From: Micromonospora siamensis
Lineage (GTDB): Bacteria > Actinomycetota > Actinomycetes > Mycobacteriales > Micromonosporaceae
Direction: 5' to 3'
NCBI RefSeq assembly: GCF_900090305.1
Contig: NZ_LT607751.1
Location: 620,001 to 684,000, forward strand
Length of the DNA: 64,000 nt
Positions within the stretch are counted from its first letter, which is position 1. Each line of letters starts with the position of its first letter. Below the pieces are notes generated by a model. That model was not told the origin of the DNA and did no database searches. It was given only the letters and a program-made list of their open reading frames with translations. The translations under genes and the position numbers were made by a program. Below are positions 30,596-38,787 of the stretch, piece after piece.

Positions 30596-30853
30596 ATGAG
30601 CACACTGACGCGACAGCTCAGGGGCCGCGAGATGGTTCGCACGTACGGCCGGCGGGTGGAGATTCCGGTGCTCGGCGAGGTGGCGGTGCCACCGCCGGAC
30701 AAGCTCACCTACTACGCCGGGCTGGGCGTACTCGCCGCCCTCCAGGTGATCGAGTGGCCGATGGCGTTGGTGATCAGCGTCGGGCACCTCCTGGCCGACC
30801 AGCACCTCTCCGGAGTGGTCAAGGGGATGGGCGAGGCGTTGGAGACGGCCTGA
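30596..30853 (+). CDS. small hydrophobic hypothetical protein
   Basis: An 85-residue protein: a basic N-terminus (TRQLRGREMVRTYGRRV), a short beta-like stretch (EIPVLGEVAVPPPDKL) and one or two membrane-associated helices (YYAGLGVLAALQVIEWPMAL, VISVGHLLADQ). Start ATG 30596 follows GGGGGAGG. It is divergent from the giant P-type ATPase and may be an accessory membrane peptide for it, by location only. No family recognised. Confidence 0.65.
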   Translation: MSTLTRQLRGREMVRTYGRRVEIPVLGEVAVPPPDKLTYYAGLGVLAALQVIEWPMALVISVGHLLADQHLSGVVKGMGEALETA

Positions 30854-30871
30854 GGCCCGGGTCACGCCCGG

Positions 30872-30902
30872 TTGACCTGAATCCAGGTTGAGGTCGCAGG
30901 CT
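30872..30902 (+). promoter_or_regulatory. SoxR-like MerR-type promoter of the MFS operon
   Basis: A -35 TTGACC (30872-30877) and a -10 CAGGCT (30897-30902) are 19 bp apart, the over-long spacer typical of MerR-family promoters. The spacer holds CCTGAATCCAGGTTGAGG (30876-30893), which on the other strand matches the SoxR box CCTCAA-N6-TTGAGG in 11 of 12 arm bases. No MerR/SoxR gene is in the window. Confidence 0.65.
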
Positions 30903-30908
30903 GGGGGC

Positions 30909-31007
30909 ATGCCCGTCGTACCGCACCGACCCGTCCCGCTCTCGCGGCGGCGGGGGACGCTGCCCGCGTACCCGATGACCGTCCGTCGCCCGGCGGCCCG
31001 GCGGTGA
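30909..31007 (+). CDS. possible 32-residue leader peptide before the MFS gene
   Basis: ATG 30909 opens a 32-codon frame rich in Arg and Pro (VVPHRPVPLSRRRG) whose TGA overlaps the MFS start (GTGA, 31004-31007). ATG 30909 falls exactly at the predicted +1 of the promoter at 30872-30902, so it could be translated leaderless and couple translation into the MFS gene. Not proven; short frames arise easily in such DNA. Confidence 0.4.
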   Translation: MPVVPHRPVPLSRRRGTLPAYPMTVRRPAARR

Positions 31008-32368
31008 CCGCGACGGCCTCGCCGGTCGCACCCGGTGGACGGCTCTACGAGCCACGGCTGCGCGCGATGACGGTGGGCATCGTGGCGCTGGTGTCGCTGC
31101 TGGCGTTCGAGGCGCTGGCCGTCGGCACCGCGATGCCCACGGTGGCCCGCAGCCTCGACGGTATCGGCGGGTACGCGCTGGCGTTCGGTGGCCCGTTCGC
31201 CTCCGGGGTGGTCGGCATGGTCGCCTCCGGCGTCTGGTGCGACGCCCGGGGACCGCGGGCGGCGATGTGGTCCGGTCTGGTCTGTTTCGTGGCCGGGCTG
31301 CTGCTCGCCGGCTCCGCGACGGCGATGGGGACGCTGGTGGCCGGGCGGGTCGTGCAGGGTTTCGGCTCCGGGCTGCTGTCGGTGGCGCTCTACGTGGTGG
31401 TGGGACTCGCCTATCCCGAGTCGCTGCGGCGCAAGGTCTTCGCCGCCTTCGCCGCTGCGTGGGTGGTGCCGTCGCTGGTCGGGCCGGTGCTGGCCGGCCT
31501 GATCGTGGAGCACCTCGGCTGGCGTTGGGTGTTCCTCGCGGTGCCGCTGGTGGCCGTGCCGGCGGTGCTGCTGATCCAGCCGGGCCTGCGCGCCCTGGGA
31601 ACGATGGCCCGGCGACGCCCGCCCGCCGGGTCGGTCGGCCGGCTCGGCTGGGCCTGCGGGGCGGGGGTGAGCGCCGCACTGCTGCATCACGGGGGGCAGC
31701 AGCACGGCGCCACCGCCGTCGCGCTGGTGGTGCTGGCGTTGGCCGGCCTGCTCGCCTGCGTACCGCACCTGCTGCCGGCGGGCTTCCTTCGCGCCGGGCG
31801 GGGCCTGCCCACCGTGGTCGGCCTGCGCGCGCTGGCGGCGGCGGCGTTCGCCGGTGCGGAGGTGGTGATCCCGCTGATGCTGTCCCGGGAACGCGGCCTC
31901 ACGCCGACCGGCGCCGGGCTGGCGCTGACCGTCGGCGCGCTCTCCTGGTCGGTGGGTTCCTGGATGCAGGGTCGGCTGCCCGCGCCGGGCTCGACGGCCA
32001 CCCTGCCCCGGGCCGGCCTGGCCTGCGTCGCGGTGGGCACCGCCGGAATGGCGTCGGTGCTGGTTCCGGCGGTGCCGGTGCCGCTCGGGGTGTCCGCCTG
32101 GGCGGTCGCCGGCCTCGGCATGGGGCTGCTGTTCCCCTCGCTGTCGGTGCTCACCCTGGGCCTCTCCGCCCCCGGCGAGGAGGGACGGAACAGCTCCTCC
32201 CTGCAACTGGGCGACTCGCTCGCCTCCGCCACCGTGCTGGCCCTGGTCGGCGCCCTGCTCGGGGCCGGTACCGCGCCCGGGCCGGCGGGGTACGCGGCGA
32301 CCCTGGCGGTGGCCGCCGGATGTGCGCTGATCGGTGTCCTGCTCGCCGGCCGGGTGGTACCGGCCTGA
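31004..32368 (+). CDS. MFS transporter (EmrB/QacA-like, drug export)
   Basis: Protein of 454 aa with about 12 to 14 membrane helices. The N-terminal half has LLAFEALAVGTAMPTVARSL, the loop motif GVWCDARGPRAAMWSG (motif A like) and GRVVQGFGSGLLSVALYVVV (motif C like), all typical of proton-driven drug exporters. LGWRWVFLAVPLVAVPAVLL is also characteristic. Start GTG 31004. SoxR-regulated pumps export redox-active antibiotics in Streptomyces, which fits the promoter upstream; the substrate is otherwise unknown. Confidence 0.88.
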   Translation: MTATASPVAPGGRLYEPRLRAMTVGIVALVSLLAFEALAVGTAMPTVARSLDGIGGYALAFGGPFASGVVGMVASGVWCDARGPRAAMWSGLVCFVAGLLLAGSATAMGTLVAGRVVQGFGSGLLSVALYVVVGLAYPESLRRKVFAAFAAAWVVPSLVGPVLAGLIVEHLGWRWVFLAVPLVAVPAVLLIQPGLRALGTMARRRPPAGSVGRLGWACGAGVSAALLHHGGQQHGATAVALVVLALAGLLACVPHLLPAGFLRAGRGLPTVVGLRALAAAAFAGAEVVIPLMLSRERGLTPTGAGLALTVGALSWSVGSWMQGRLPAPGSTATLPRAGLACVAVGTAGMASVLVPAVPVPLGVSAWAVAGLGMGLLFPSLSVLTLGLSAPGEEGRNSSSLQLGDSLASATVLALVGALLGAGTAPGPAGYAATLAVAAGCALIGVLLAGRVVPA

Positions 32369-32451
32369 GCCTCGTCCGTGCGGCTGGGTCAGGCATCGCG
32401 CGGATTGTCGCCGAGCGGTTCGGGCCGGTGGGTGCGAGGATCGCTCCCGTG

Positions 32452-33000
32452 ATGGGGACGCTGAAGACCGAACCGGCCCGGACCCGACTGGACCTGCTCG
32501 CGCCGCCGGTCGCCGCCGCGATCGAGCAGTGGCCTGCCGAGGCGCCGGTGGACGTGGACGAGGTGCTGGTCGCGCCGATCGACGCGGAACTCGCCGACAC
32601 CGCCGCGTTCTGCGCCGCGTACGAGGTGGGGTTGGCGGAGTCGGCGAACTGCGTGGTGGTGGCCGGCAAGCGCGGTGGCGAGATCCGCTACGCGGCCTGC
32701 ATGGTGCTCGCCACCACCCGGGTCGACGTCAACGGCGTGGTGCGGAAACTGCTGGACGCCCGCAAGGCCAGCTTCGCCCCGATGGCCGAGGCGGTCGAGC
32801 TGACCGGGATGGAGTACGGCGGGATCACCCCGATCGGGCTGCCGGAGTCCTGGCCGATCCTGGTGGACGCGCGGGTGATCGCCACGCCGCACGTCGTCAT
32901 CGGGTCCGGCGTGCGGCACAGCAAGATCGCCCTGCCGGGGCCGGCGCTCGGCGCGCTGCCGGGCGCCCAGGTGGTGGAGGAGCTGGCCAGGCCGGCCTGA
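32452..33000 (+). CDS. YbaK/ProX-type aminoacyl-tRNA deacylase domain protein
   Basis: Protein of 182 aa with the YbaK fold: ADTAAFCAAYEVGLAESANCVVV, YAACMVLATTRVDVNGVVRKLL with ARKASFAPMAEA (conserved Lys), TGMEYGGITPIGLP and VVIGSGVRHSKIALPG. Such proteins hydrolyse mischarged aminoacyl-tRNAs in trans. The proS-encoded synthetase in the same window already carries its own INS editing domain. Start is ATG 32452 or GTG 32449; GAGGA at 32436 fits the latter slightly better. Confidence 0.88.
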   Translation: MGTLKTEPARTRLDLLAPPVAAAIEQWPAEAPVDVDEVLVAPIDAELADTAAFCAAYEVGLAESANCVVVAGKRGGEIRYAACMVLATTRVDVNGVVRKLLDARKASFAPMAEAVELTGMEYGGITPIGLPESWPILVDARVIATPHVVIGSGVRHSKIALPGPALGALPGAQVVEELARPA

Positions 33001-33019
33001 TAGTCATGTGCCTCGATAC

Positions 33020-33035
33020 CGTTGCACGTGAAACA
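33020..33035. promoter_or_regulatory. parS-like ParB binding site
   Basis: CGTTGCACGTGAAACA matches the bacterial parS consensus TGTTTCACGTGAAACA in 14 of 16 positions (13 of 14 for the core GTTTCACGTGAAAC). It lies in a 56-bp intergenic gap between convergent genes, in an origin-proximal region where parS sites cluster. I found no second copy in the window. Confidence 0.6.
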
Positions 33036-33056
33036 TCAAGATCATCGATAGGTTGG

Positions 33057-33686
33057 TCAGGCGGACTCGCGCCGGCGCACCTCGTCGAGGGCGGCCAGCA
33101 GCGTCTCCGGCTCCTGAGCGCCGGTGACGGCGTACTTCCCGGCCACCACGAAGGTCGGCACGCTGCTCACCCCGAGCTGGTGCGCGGCGGCCAGGTCGGC
33201 GGCCACCTCACGGCGACCCAGGTTGGACTCCAGGTGCTCGCGCGCCTCGGTCTCGTCCAACCCCACCCCGGCGGCCAGCTTCACCAGCGCGTCCCGCGAG
33301 CCCACGTCCACGCCGTCGGAGAAATGCGCCCGGTAGAGGGCCTCGACCAACTCGGCGCCACGACCCCGCTCGGTGGCGAAGCGGACCAGCCGGTGCGCCT
33401 CGAAGGTGTTGGCGGCCGCCGCCCGGTCGAAGCGCATGTCCAGCCCCACCGAGGCGCCCACCTGGGTGACCTGGGCGGCCATCTGCTCGGCGCGGTCCGG
33501 GCCGCCGAACTTGTCACCGAGCGCCTCGAGCAGCGGCTTCGGCTCGGTCACCGGCGTCGGGTCGAGCTGGAACGGCCGGTACCGGACCGTCACCTCGCCG
33601 TCGTACGACTCCAGGGCCTGTTCCAGCCGGCGCTTGCCGATCCAGCACCAGGGGCAGACGACGTCGGCGTAGATCTCGATCTCCAT
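33057..33686 (-). CDS. DsbA/FrnE-family thiol oxidoreductase
   Basis: Protein of 209 aa without signal peptide, so cytoplasmic. It has the thioredoxin-fold start EIYADVVCPWCWIGKRRLE with active site CPWC (about residues 10-13), the helical insertion, and the cis-Pro loop GVSSVPTFVVAGKYAVTGAQ. FrnE-type proteins act as cytosolic disulfide isomerases or 2-hydroxychromene-2-carboxylate isomerase-like enzymes. Start ATG 33686. It lies 20 bp after the sufE-like stop and is likely co-transcribed with it. Confidence 0.92.
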   Translation of the reverse strand: MEIEIYADVVCPWCWIGKRRLEQALESYDGEVTVRYRPFQLDPTPVTEPKPLLEALGDKFGGPDRAEQMAAQVTQVGASVGLDMRFDRAAAANTFEAHRLVRFATERGRGAELVEALYRAHFSDGVDVGSRDALVKLAAGVGLDETEAREHLESNLGRREVAADLAAAHQLGVSSVPTFVVAGKYAVTGAQEPETLLAALDEVRRRESA

Positions 33687-33706
33687 GGAACGGGTCAACC
33701 GGCAGC

Positions 33707-34132
33707 TCAGCCGATCTGTTCCCGGACCTGGCGCTTGAGTCGGGCCAGGATGGCCGTGCCGCCGCGTACCCGCAGCGGGCTGATCGCCTGGGCCAACCCC
33801 ATCCGCTGGTAGAGGTCGTCCGGCACGGCCAGCACCTGCTCGGCGTTCGCGCCGGCCAGACCCTCGGCGAGGATGCCGGCGAACGCCCGGGTGGTGGGCG
33901 CCTCGGGCGGGCAGTCGAACCAGGTGAGCACGGTGCCGTCCGGCTGCACCTGGGCGTGCAGGAAGAACGCCGTCTGGCACTCCGGGACCTGCTCCATGCC
34001 CTCACGGGACATCTCGGCGGGCAGCGGCGGGATGACGTCGGCGTACTCCAGCAGCAGTTCCAGCACCAGTTCGCGGGGAGCGCTGGCGAACTCGTCGACG
34101 ATCTCGGCCAGCTTGGTCGGCATCTGCGGCAT
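33707..34132 (-). CDS. sufE: SufE-family cysteine desulfuration protein
   Basis: Protein of 141 aa with the SufE fold and its acceptor cysteine at 52 (VPECQTAFFLHA), plus VLTWFDCPPEAPTTRAFAGI and the C-terminal GLAQAISPLRVRGGTAILA helix. SufE takes persulfide sulfur from a cysteine desulfurase (SufS) and passes it on for Fe-S cluster assembly. In many actinobacteria it neighbours a sulfurtransferase; here such a gene is 11 kb away (45536). Start ATG 34132; ATG 34123 is an alternative. Confidence 0.92.
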   Translation of the reverse strand: MPQMPTKLAEIVDEFASAPRELVLELLLEYADVIPPLPAEMSREGMEQVPECQTAFFLHAQVQPDGTVLTWFDCPPEAPTTRAFAGILAEGLAGANAEQVLAVPDDLYQRMGLAQAISPLRVRGGTAILARLKRQVREQIG

Positions 34133-34147
34133 CCCGCCAGGCTACTG

Positions 34148-34199
34148 CGGTCCGGGGTGTGCCGAAGGGGCCCCTGCCATACCGCAGGGGCCCGGACCG
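34148..34199 (-). terminator. terminator with competing stems after the CBS gene
   Basis: GGGCCCCTGC (34168-34177) and GCAGGGGCCC (34184-34193) form a perfect 10-bp stem. CGGTCCGGG (34148-34156) and CCCGGACCG (34191-34199) form an alternative, partly overlapping stem. It lies directly downstream of the CBS gene and upstream of sufE. Confidence 0.7.
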
Positions 34200-34200
34200 T

Positions 34201-34626
34201 TCACACGTTGTTGGGGGCGGCTTCGCTGATGTCGGCGAGGGTCGAGCTGGGGTCGAGCTGCATGGCCAGGTCGCCCAGGGAGACGATGCCGACCAGCTTC
34301 CGGTCGGTGTCGCAGACCAGCACCCGCCGGATGTTGCGCTCCCGCATCAGGGCCGCGGCCTCGTTGGCGGTGGAGTGCTGCTCGATCATCACCACCTCGC
34401 GGGTGATCACCGAACCGATGGTGGTGGTCGCCGGGTCGGCCCGGTCGGCCACCGCGCGGACCACGATGTCCCGGTCGGTGAGCAGCCCGGCCAGGGTCGC
34501 GCCCTCGGTCACCACCACGTCGCCGATGTCGGACTCCCGCATCACCCGGGCCGCCTCGTCGAGGGTGGTGTCCGCCGACAGGTAGATGACCTGTCTGGTC
34601 ATCACGTCACTGACCCGGTACGTCAT
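34201..34626 (-). CDS. tandem CBS-domain protein
   Basis: Protein of 141 aa with two CBS domains: RVSDVMTRQVIYLSADTTLD ... GLLTDRDIVVRAV and GSVITREVVMIEQHSTANEA ... LVGIVSLGDLA. It is similar to M. tuberculosis Hrp1-like stress proteins and a paralogue of the gene at 25341. Start ATG 34626 has GGAGG five bases upstream. A hairpin terminator follows the stop. Confidence 0.92.
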   Translation of the reverse strand: MTYRVSDVMTRQVIYLSADTTLDEAARVMRESDIGDVVVTEGATLAGLLTDRDIVVRAVADRADPATTTIGSVITREVVMIEQHSTANEAAALMRERNIRRVLVCDTDRKLVGIVSLGDLAMQLDPSSTLADISEAAPNNV

Positions 34627-34684
34627 GAGAGCCTCCAGCACACAAGCGAAGTCGATTCCCGACCGGTACCCAACCGCCCGTTCG

Positions 34685-36442
34685 TTACACCCGTTCCGGG
34701 CGCGTCCCGCCCAGCTGTTCCAGCGCGTCGGCCGCCGGCAGCTCGGTCCGCTCCCCGGTGGCCCGGTCGCGCAGTTCGACGTACCCGTCGGCGAGCCGGC
34801 GGCCGACCACGACGGCCCGGGGGATGCCGATCAGCTCGGCGTCGGTGAACTTCACCCCCGCCGAGACGTTGGTGCGGTCGTCGACCAGCACCCGCAGGCC
34901 GGCCGCGGCGAGCCGTTCGCCGAGGTCGAGGGCCGCGTCCAGCTGCGGCCCCTTCCCGGCCGCGACCACGTGTACGTCGCAGGGCGCGACCGCCGCCGGC
35001 CAGACCAGTCCCCGGTCGTCGTGGTGCTGTTCGGCGATCGCGGCGACCGCCCGGGACACCCCGATGCCGTAGCAACCCATGGTGGGCCGGACCGGCTTGC
35101 CCTGCGGGCCGAGCACGTCGACGGCGAACGCGTCGGTGAACCGGCGCCCGAGCTGGAAGATGTGCCCCACCTCGATCCCCCGACGCATGGTCAGCTCGCC
35201 GTCCCCGCAGGCCGGGCAGGGGTCGCCGGGGCGTACCTCGGCGGCCTCGATGGTCCCGTCGGGGGTGAAGTCGCGTCCGCAGACCACGTCGGTGGCGTGC
35301 CGGCCGGGCTCGTTGGCCCCGGTCAGCCAGGACGTGCCGACGACCACCCGGGGGTCCACCAGGTAGCGGACGCCGTGCTTGGCGAGGAGCTGCGGCCCGA
35401 GGTAGCCGCGGACCAGCTCGGGGTGGGCGGGCCAGTCGTCGAAGACCGCCACGGTGGCCGGGTGCAGGGCCGCCTCCACCCGCTTCAGATCGGCGTCGCG
35501 GTCACCGGGGAGGCCGATCACCAGCAGCTCGGCGCTCTCCGTGCCCGGCCGGCGGACCGTCAGCACCACGTTCTTCAGCGTGTCGGCGGCGGTCCAGTCG
35601 GTGCGGCCGGCCAGCGCGCGGGCGTTCGCCAGCTCGACCAGGGACGCGATGGTGGGCGTCTCCGGGGTGTCGTGCACCTCCGTGGCCCGGTGCGCGTGCG
35701 GATCGCCGGCAGCCGGCGCGCGGGTGGTCACCGCCTCGGTGTTCGCCGCGTAGTCGCAGCTCGTGCAGCCGACGAAGGTGTCCTCGCCGACCGGGGTGGC
35801 CGCCAGGAACTCCTCCGACCCCGACCCGCCCATCGCGCCGGAGGCGGCGTGCACCGTGGTGAAGTCCAGCCCGAGGGTGGTGAAGATCCGCGCGTACGCC
35901 GCCCGGTGCCGGTCGTACGCGGCCCGCAGGCCCGTCTCGTCCAGGTCGAAGGAGTACGCGTCCTTCATCAGGAACTCCCGCCCGCGCAGCACACCGGCCC
36001 GGGGCCGAGCCTCGTCGCGGAACTTCGTCTGGATCTGGAACAGCGTCACCGGGAAGTCCCGGTACGAGGTGAACAGGTCCTTCACCAGCAGCGCGGCCAT
36101 CTCCTCGTGGGTCGGGGCGAGCAGGTGCTCGGCGCCCTTCCGGTCGGTCAGGGTAAAGATGTCGTCGCCGTACTCCGTCCACCGCCCGCTGGTCCGGTAC
36201 GGCTCGGCGGGCAGCAGCGCCGGGAAGTGCACCTCCTGGTCGCCGATCCCGGTCATCTCCGTACGGATGATCTCCGAGACCCGGTCGAGCACCAGCTTGC
36301 CCAGCGGCAGCCAGGTGTAGCCGCCCGGTGCGGCGCGGCGGACGTAGCCGGCGCGCAGCAGCAGCCGGTGGCTCGGCACCTCCGCGTCGGCCGGGTCCTC
36401 GCGCAGGGTCCGGAGCAGCAGGGTCGACATGCGCAGCAGCAT
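34685..36442 (-). CDS. proS: prolyl-tRNA synthetase, bacterial type
   Basis: Protein of 585 aa that charges tRNA-Pro. Class II motifs are present: motif 1 near [14 protein letters not shown], motif 2 ([20 protein letters not shown]) and motif 3 ([20 protein letters not shown]). The INS editing domain lies between motifs 2 and 3 (TLKNVVLT with its Lys, [13 protein letters not shown]), which clears Ala-tRNA-Pro. A C-terminal anticodon-binding domain follows. Start ATG 36442 (ATG 36430 is an alternative). Upstream it is divergent from the lipoprotein at 36667. Confidence 0.96.
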   Translation of the reverse strand: MLLRMSTLLLRTLREDPADAEVPSHRLLLRAGYVRRAAPGGYTWLPLGKLVLDRVSEIIRTEMTGIGDQEVHFPALLPAEPYRTSGRWTEYGDDIFTLTDRKGAEHLLAPTHEEMAALLVKDLFTSYRDFPVTLFQIQTKFRDEARPRAGVLRGREFLMKDAYSFDLDETGLRAAYDRHRAAYARIFTTLGLDFTTVHAASGAMGGSGSEEFLAATPVGEDTFVGCTSCDYAANTEAVTTRAPAAGDPHAHRATEVHDTPETPTIASLVELANARALAGRTDWTAADTLKNVVLTVRRPGTESAELLVIGLPGDRDADLKRVEAALHPATVAVFDDWPAHPELVRGYLGPQLLAKHGVRYLVDPRVVVGTSWLTGANEPGRHATDVVCGRDFTPDGTIEAAEVRPGDPCPACGDGELTMRRGIEVGHIFQLGRRFTDAFAVDVLGPQGKPVRPTMGCYGIGVSRAVAAIAEQHHDDRGLVWPAAVAPCDVHVVAAGKGPQLDAALDLGERLAAAGLRVLVDDRTNVSAGVKFTDAELIGIPRAVVVGRRLADGYVELRDRATGERTELPAADALEQLGGTRPERV

Positions 36443-36545
36443 TGCCGCAGCGTACGGGGGCGGCGGCGAGGCCCGCGATCCAATTCGGAGGCCGACGAAC
36501 CCGTCCCGGACCGCGGAGCGTCCGCGACGCCTGCGCGCCGGATAG

Positions 36546-36790
36546 GGTTGCCGTTTCCCGCAAGATCGAAGTGTCGGATTGTGGCAGGGAAAGGCGGCAA
36601 CTGAACCGCTTCGGGCTCGCATCTTGGCTGGTGTCAGATCGACCCCCGCCATTCAGGAGCGACGCGATGAACCTCGCCACCCCCGCCCGCAGCCTCCGTT
36701 CCGCCGTCCGTCGCTCGCGTGCCCTGCTGGGCACCGGCGCCGTGCTGCTGGCGCTCGGCGCCGCCGGGTGCGCCACCGCGCCGGCCGCGT
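36546..36790 (+). repeat. copy A of a duplicated promoter and signal-peptide cassette
   Basis: About 245 bp clearly similar to 37477-37721. The start codon is 121 bp into both copies, so no indels occurred upstream. Shared upstream words include GTGTCGGA-TGTGGCA, CGGCAACT and GGTGTCAGATCGA. Homology ends soon after the lipobox cysteine. Confidence 0.8.
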
Positions 36791-37365
36791 CGTCGACCGC
36801 CGCGCCGTCGCCGACCGTCACCGCGACCACGGTGGAGGTCGCCCCGTCGCCGTCGGTCAGCCCTTCCACCCCGGCGGCCGCGAGCCCGACGGCCGCCACC
36901 ACCTCGCCGAGGACCCCGACCCGGTCCCCGAGCGCCAGCCCGTCCAGCAGTTCCCGGCTGGTGTTCGACCCGGACGGCCTGGGTGAGCTGAAGCTGGGCA
37001 TGACGAAGGAGCAGGCCCTGGCCACCGGGATGATCAGAAGCTTCCAGAACGAGGCGAGCAGTACCACCTGCCTGGCCAAGGCCGAGCTGAAGGGCGTCGG
37101 AGGCGTGGTCTGGTGGTCGACCGAGCGCGGCATCGTCGTGATCGCGCCTGCGACGGGCGTCCAGACGGTCCAGGGGCTGCACGTGGGTTCGTCCCGCGAT
37201 GCCGTGGTCAAGGTCTATCCCGAGTGGGCGGTCAGTGGGGACGAGAACGGGCGGCTGCTCGTCGCGGTGCCGGGCAACCCGGACGCGCGCTTCCGGATCG
37301 CGATGGCCAACCAGAAGGTGACCTCGATTGCCCTACAGCACACCCACCAGGGCTGCTACGAGTAG
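36667..37365 (+). CDS. putative lipoprotein
   Basis: Protein of 232 aa. A signal peptide with twin basic residues (RSAVRRSRALLGTGAVLLAL) ends in lipobox LGAAGC with Cys35. A disordered Thr/Ser/Pro/Ala linker follows to ~residue 95, then a compact domain (LVFDPDGLGELKLGMTKEQA ... VQGLHVGSSRDAVVKVYPEW). The repeated LKLGM / LHVGSS pattern suggests two related halves, as in SmpA/OmlA- or PepSY-like folds, but I cannot name it. Start ATG 36667 with AGGAGC. Its leader is nearly identical to that of the next gene while the mature domains are unrelated. Confidence 0.8.
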   Translation: MNLATPARSLRSAVRRSRALLGTGAVLLALGAAGCATAPAASSTAAPSPTVTATTVEVAPSPSVSPSTPAAASPTAATTSPRTPTRSPSASPSSSSRLVFDPDGLGELKLGMTKEQALATGMIRSFQNEASSTTCLAKAELKGVGGVVWWSTERGIVVIAPATGVQTVQGLHVGSSRDAVVKVYPEWAVSGDENGRLLVAVPGNPDARFRIAMANQKVTSIALQHTHQGCYE

Positions 37366-37476
37366 CCGGGAGACCGACCGCTCGACGACCCCGGCCGACA
37401 CCGACACGGCCGGTAACCCCCTTCGCCGTACCGGGCGGTCACCGACTCGAAGCCGACGCCTCTTGTCGCTGCTGAG

Positions 37477-37721
37477 GGTTGCCGTCAGGAACAAGATCCA
37501 GCTGTCGGACTGTGGCACGTGCACACGGCAACTCCACCCGGCCGGACGCACCTCTCGGGTGGTGTCAGATCGATCCCCCACATCCAGGAGCGACACGATG
37601 AACCTCACCACCCCCACCCGTACCCTTCGTTCCGCCGTCCGTCGCTCCCGCGCCCTGTTGGGTGCCGCGGCCGTGCTGATGGCGATCGGCGCCGCCGGTT
37701 GCACCGCCGCCCCGGCGACGC
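37477..37721 (+). repeat. copy B of the duplicated promoter and signal-peptide cassette
   Basis: Second copy of the cassette at 36546-36790, 931 bp further on. It drives a gene whose mature domain is unrelated to that of copy A. Confidence 0.8.
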
Positions 37722-38725
37722 CGTCCGCCGCGCCGGCCGACCCCTCCCCGGTCACCGCCGTGTCCGGCCAGGGTGGTTCGGCGGTGCTCTCCGCCCCGAC
37801 CACCAAGAGCGGTCCGGCCGCCACCGCCACCAGGGGTGCCGAGGCCCGTTCGGTGGCCGCCGCGACCGCGAGCTGGCCGGTGCTGCGCTGGTACAGCGCG
37901 CAGCAGTACCACCCGAACGCTCCCGCCCGGATCTGGCAGCGGACCGCCGCTGGCAGGCGGCAGGTGGTCCGGGAGGGAACGCCCGGGGAGAAGGGCCGGC
38001 TGAGCGCCGTGACCCCCTCCCCGGACGGACGCCGGGCGGCCTGGCTGGCGTACAAGCCGAACCGGCTGGTGATCGACCGCTTCGAAGGCGGGGCGCGGCG
38101 CACCCTGCCCCTGACGGCGGGCGTCTTCGCCTGCAACCCGACCTGGGTCAGCAACTCGCGGGTGCTCTACACCGTCGGCCCGGAGCGTGACTGGACGTAC
38201 GTCACCGTCAACGCGGACGGCACCGGTCGCCGGGTGCTCGCCACCCACCAGAAGACCTGCGCGGAGGCGGGCGCCGGCCTGATCGCCACCTATGGCGCCC
38301 GGACGGTCAGCCTGATGGACCAGCAGGGACACGAGCGCACCGTGAAGCCGCGCATCCCGGCGAACCTACGCATCCACGGCCTGCCCGGCATCTCCGTCAA
38401 GAGCATCGTGGTCAGCGCCCAGACGCCGACCGCGGGTGGGTGCAGCTGCTCGGCGCGGATCCGCAACTACCGGGTGAACGTCGCCACCGGCGCGGCCGTC
38501 GAGCTCGCGCCGATCGACCCGGCCTTCCGTGAGTCGCGGGGCCGCGGTCGGGTCGACCACGTCACCTTCCTGCCCGGTAACGGTGGGCTGATCGCCCAGG
38601 TCAACACCGAGTCGCTCGGCGAGGACACCCCGCGCTACCGGCTGGTCCGCTACACCGCCGCCGGCCGGATGCTCTCCGTCCGCCCCATTCCGGCGGGCCC
38701 GGCCTGGGGCATGCTCCTCGGCTGA
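37598..38725 (+). CDS. putative lipoprotein with beta-propeller-like domain
   Basis: Protein of 375 aa. The first ~38 residues (RSAVRRSRALLGAAAVLMAI, lipobox IGAAGC, Cys35) are a diverged copy of the previous gene's leader. The exported domain has repeated blade-like units (LSAVTPSPDGRRAAWLAYKP, NPTWVSNSRVLYTVGPERDW, VDHVTFLPGNGGLIAQ) of TolB/WD40-like propellers. Cysteines at about 180, 219 and 285-287 may form disulfides. It probably senses or binds something at the outer face of the membrane; no enzyme motif is seen. Start ATG 37598 follows AGGAGC. Confidence 0.78.
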   Translation: MNLTTPTRTLRSAVRRSRALLGAAAVLMAIGAAGCTAAPATPSAAPADPSPVTAVSGQGGSAVLSAPTTKSGPAATATRGAEARSVAAATASWPVLRWYSAQQYHPNAPARIWQRTAAGRRQVVREGTPGEKGRLSAVTPSPDGRRAAWLAYKPNRLVIDRFEGGARRTLPLTAGVFACNPTWVSNSRVLYTVGPERDWTYVTVNADGTGRRVLATHQKTCAEAGAGLIATYGARTVSLMDQQGHERTVKPRIPANLRIHGLPGISVKSIVVSAQTPTAGGCSCSARIRNYRVNVATGAAVELAPIDPAFRESRGRGRVDHVTFLPGNGGLIAQVNTESLGEDTPRYRLVRYTAAGRMLSVRPIPAGPAWGMLLG

Positions 38726-38745
38726 ACGCCGACCGCGCACCGCGA

Positions 38746-38779
38746 GAGGGTACGGCCATCACGGGGTGGCCGTGCCCTC
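38746..38779. terminator. bidirectional terminator
   Basis: A 13-bp stem with one G-U pair, GAGGGTACGGCCA (38746-38758) against TGGCCGTGCCCTC (38767-38779), between convergent genes. Confidence 0.75.
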
Positions 38780-38787
38780 CTTCACGG

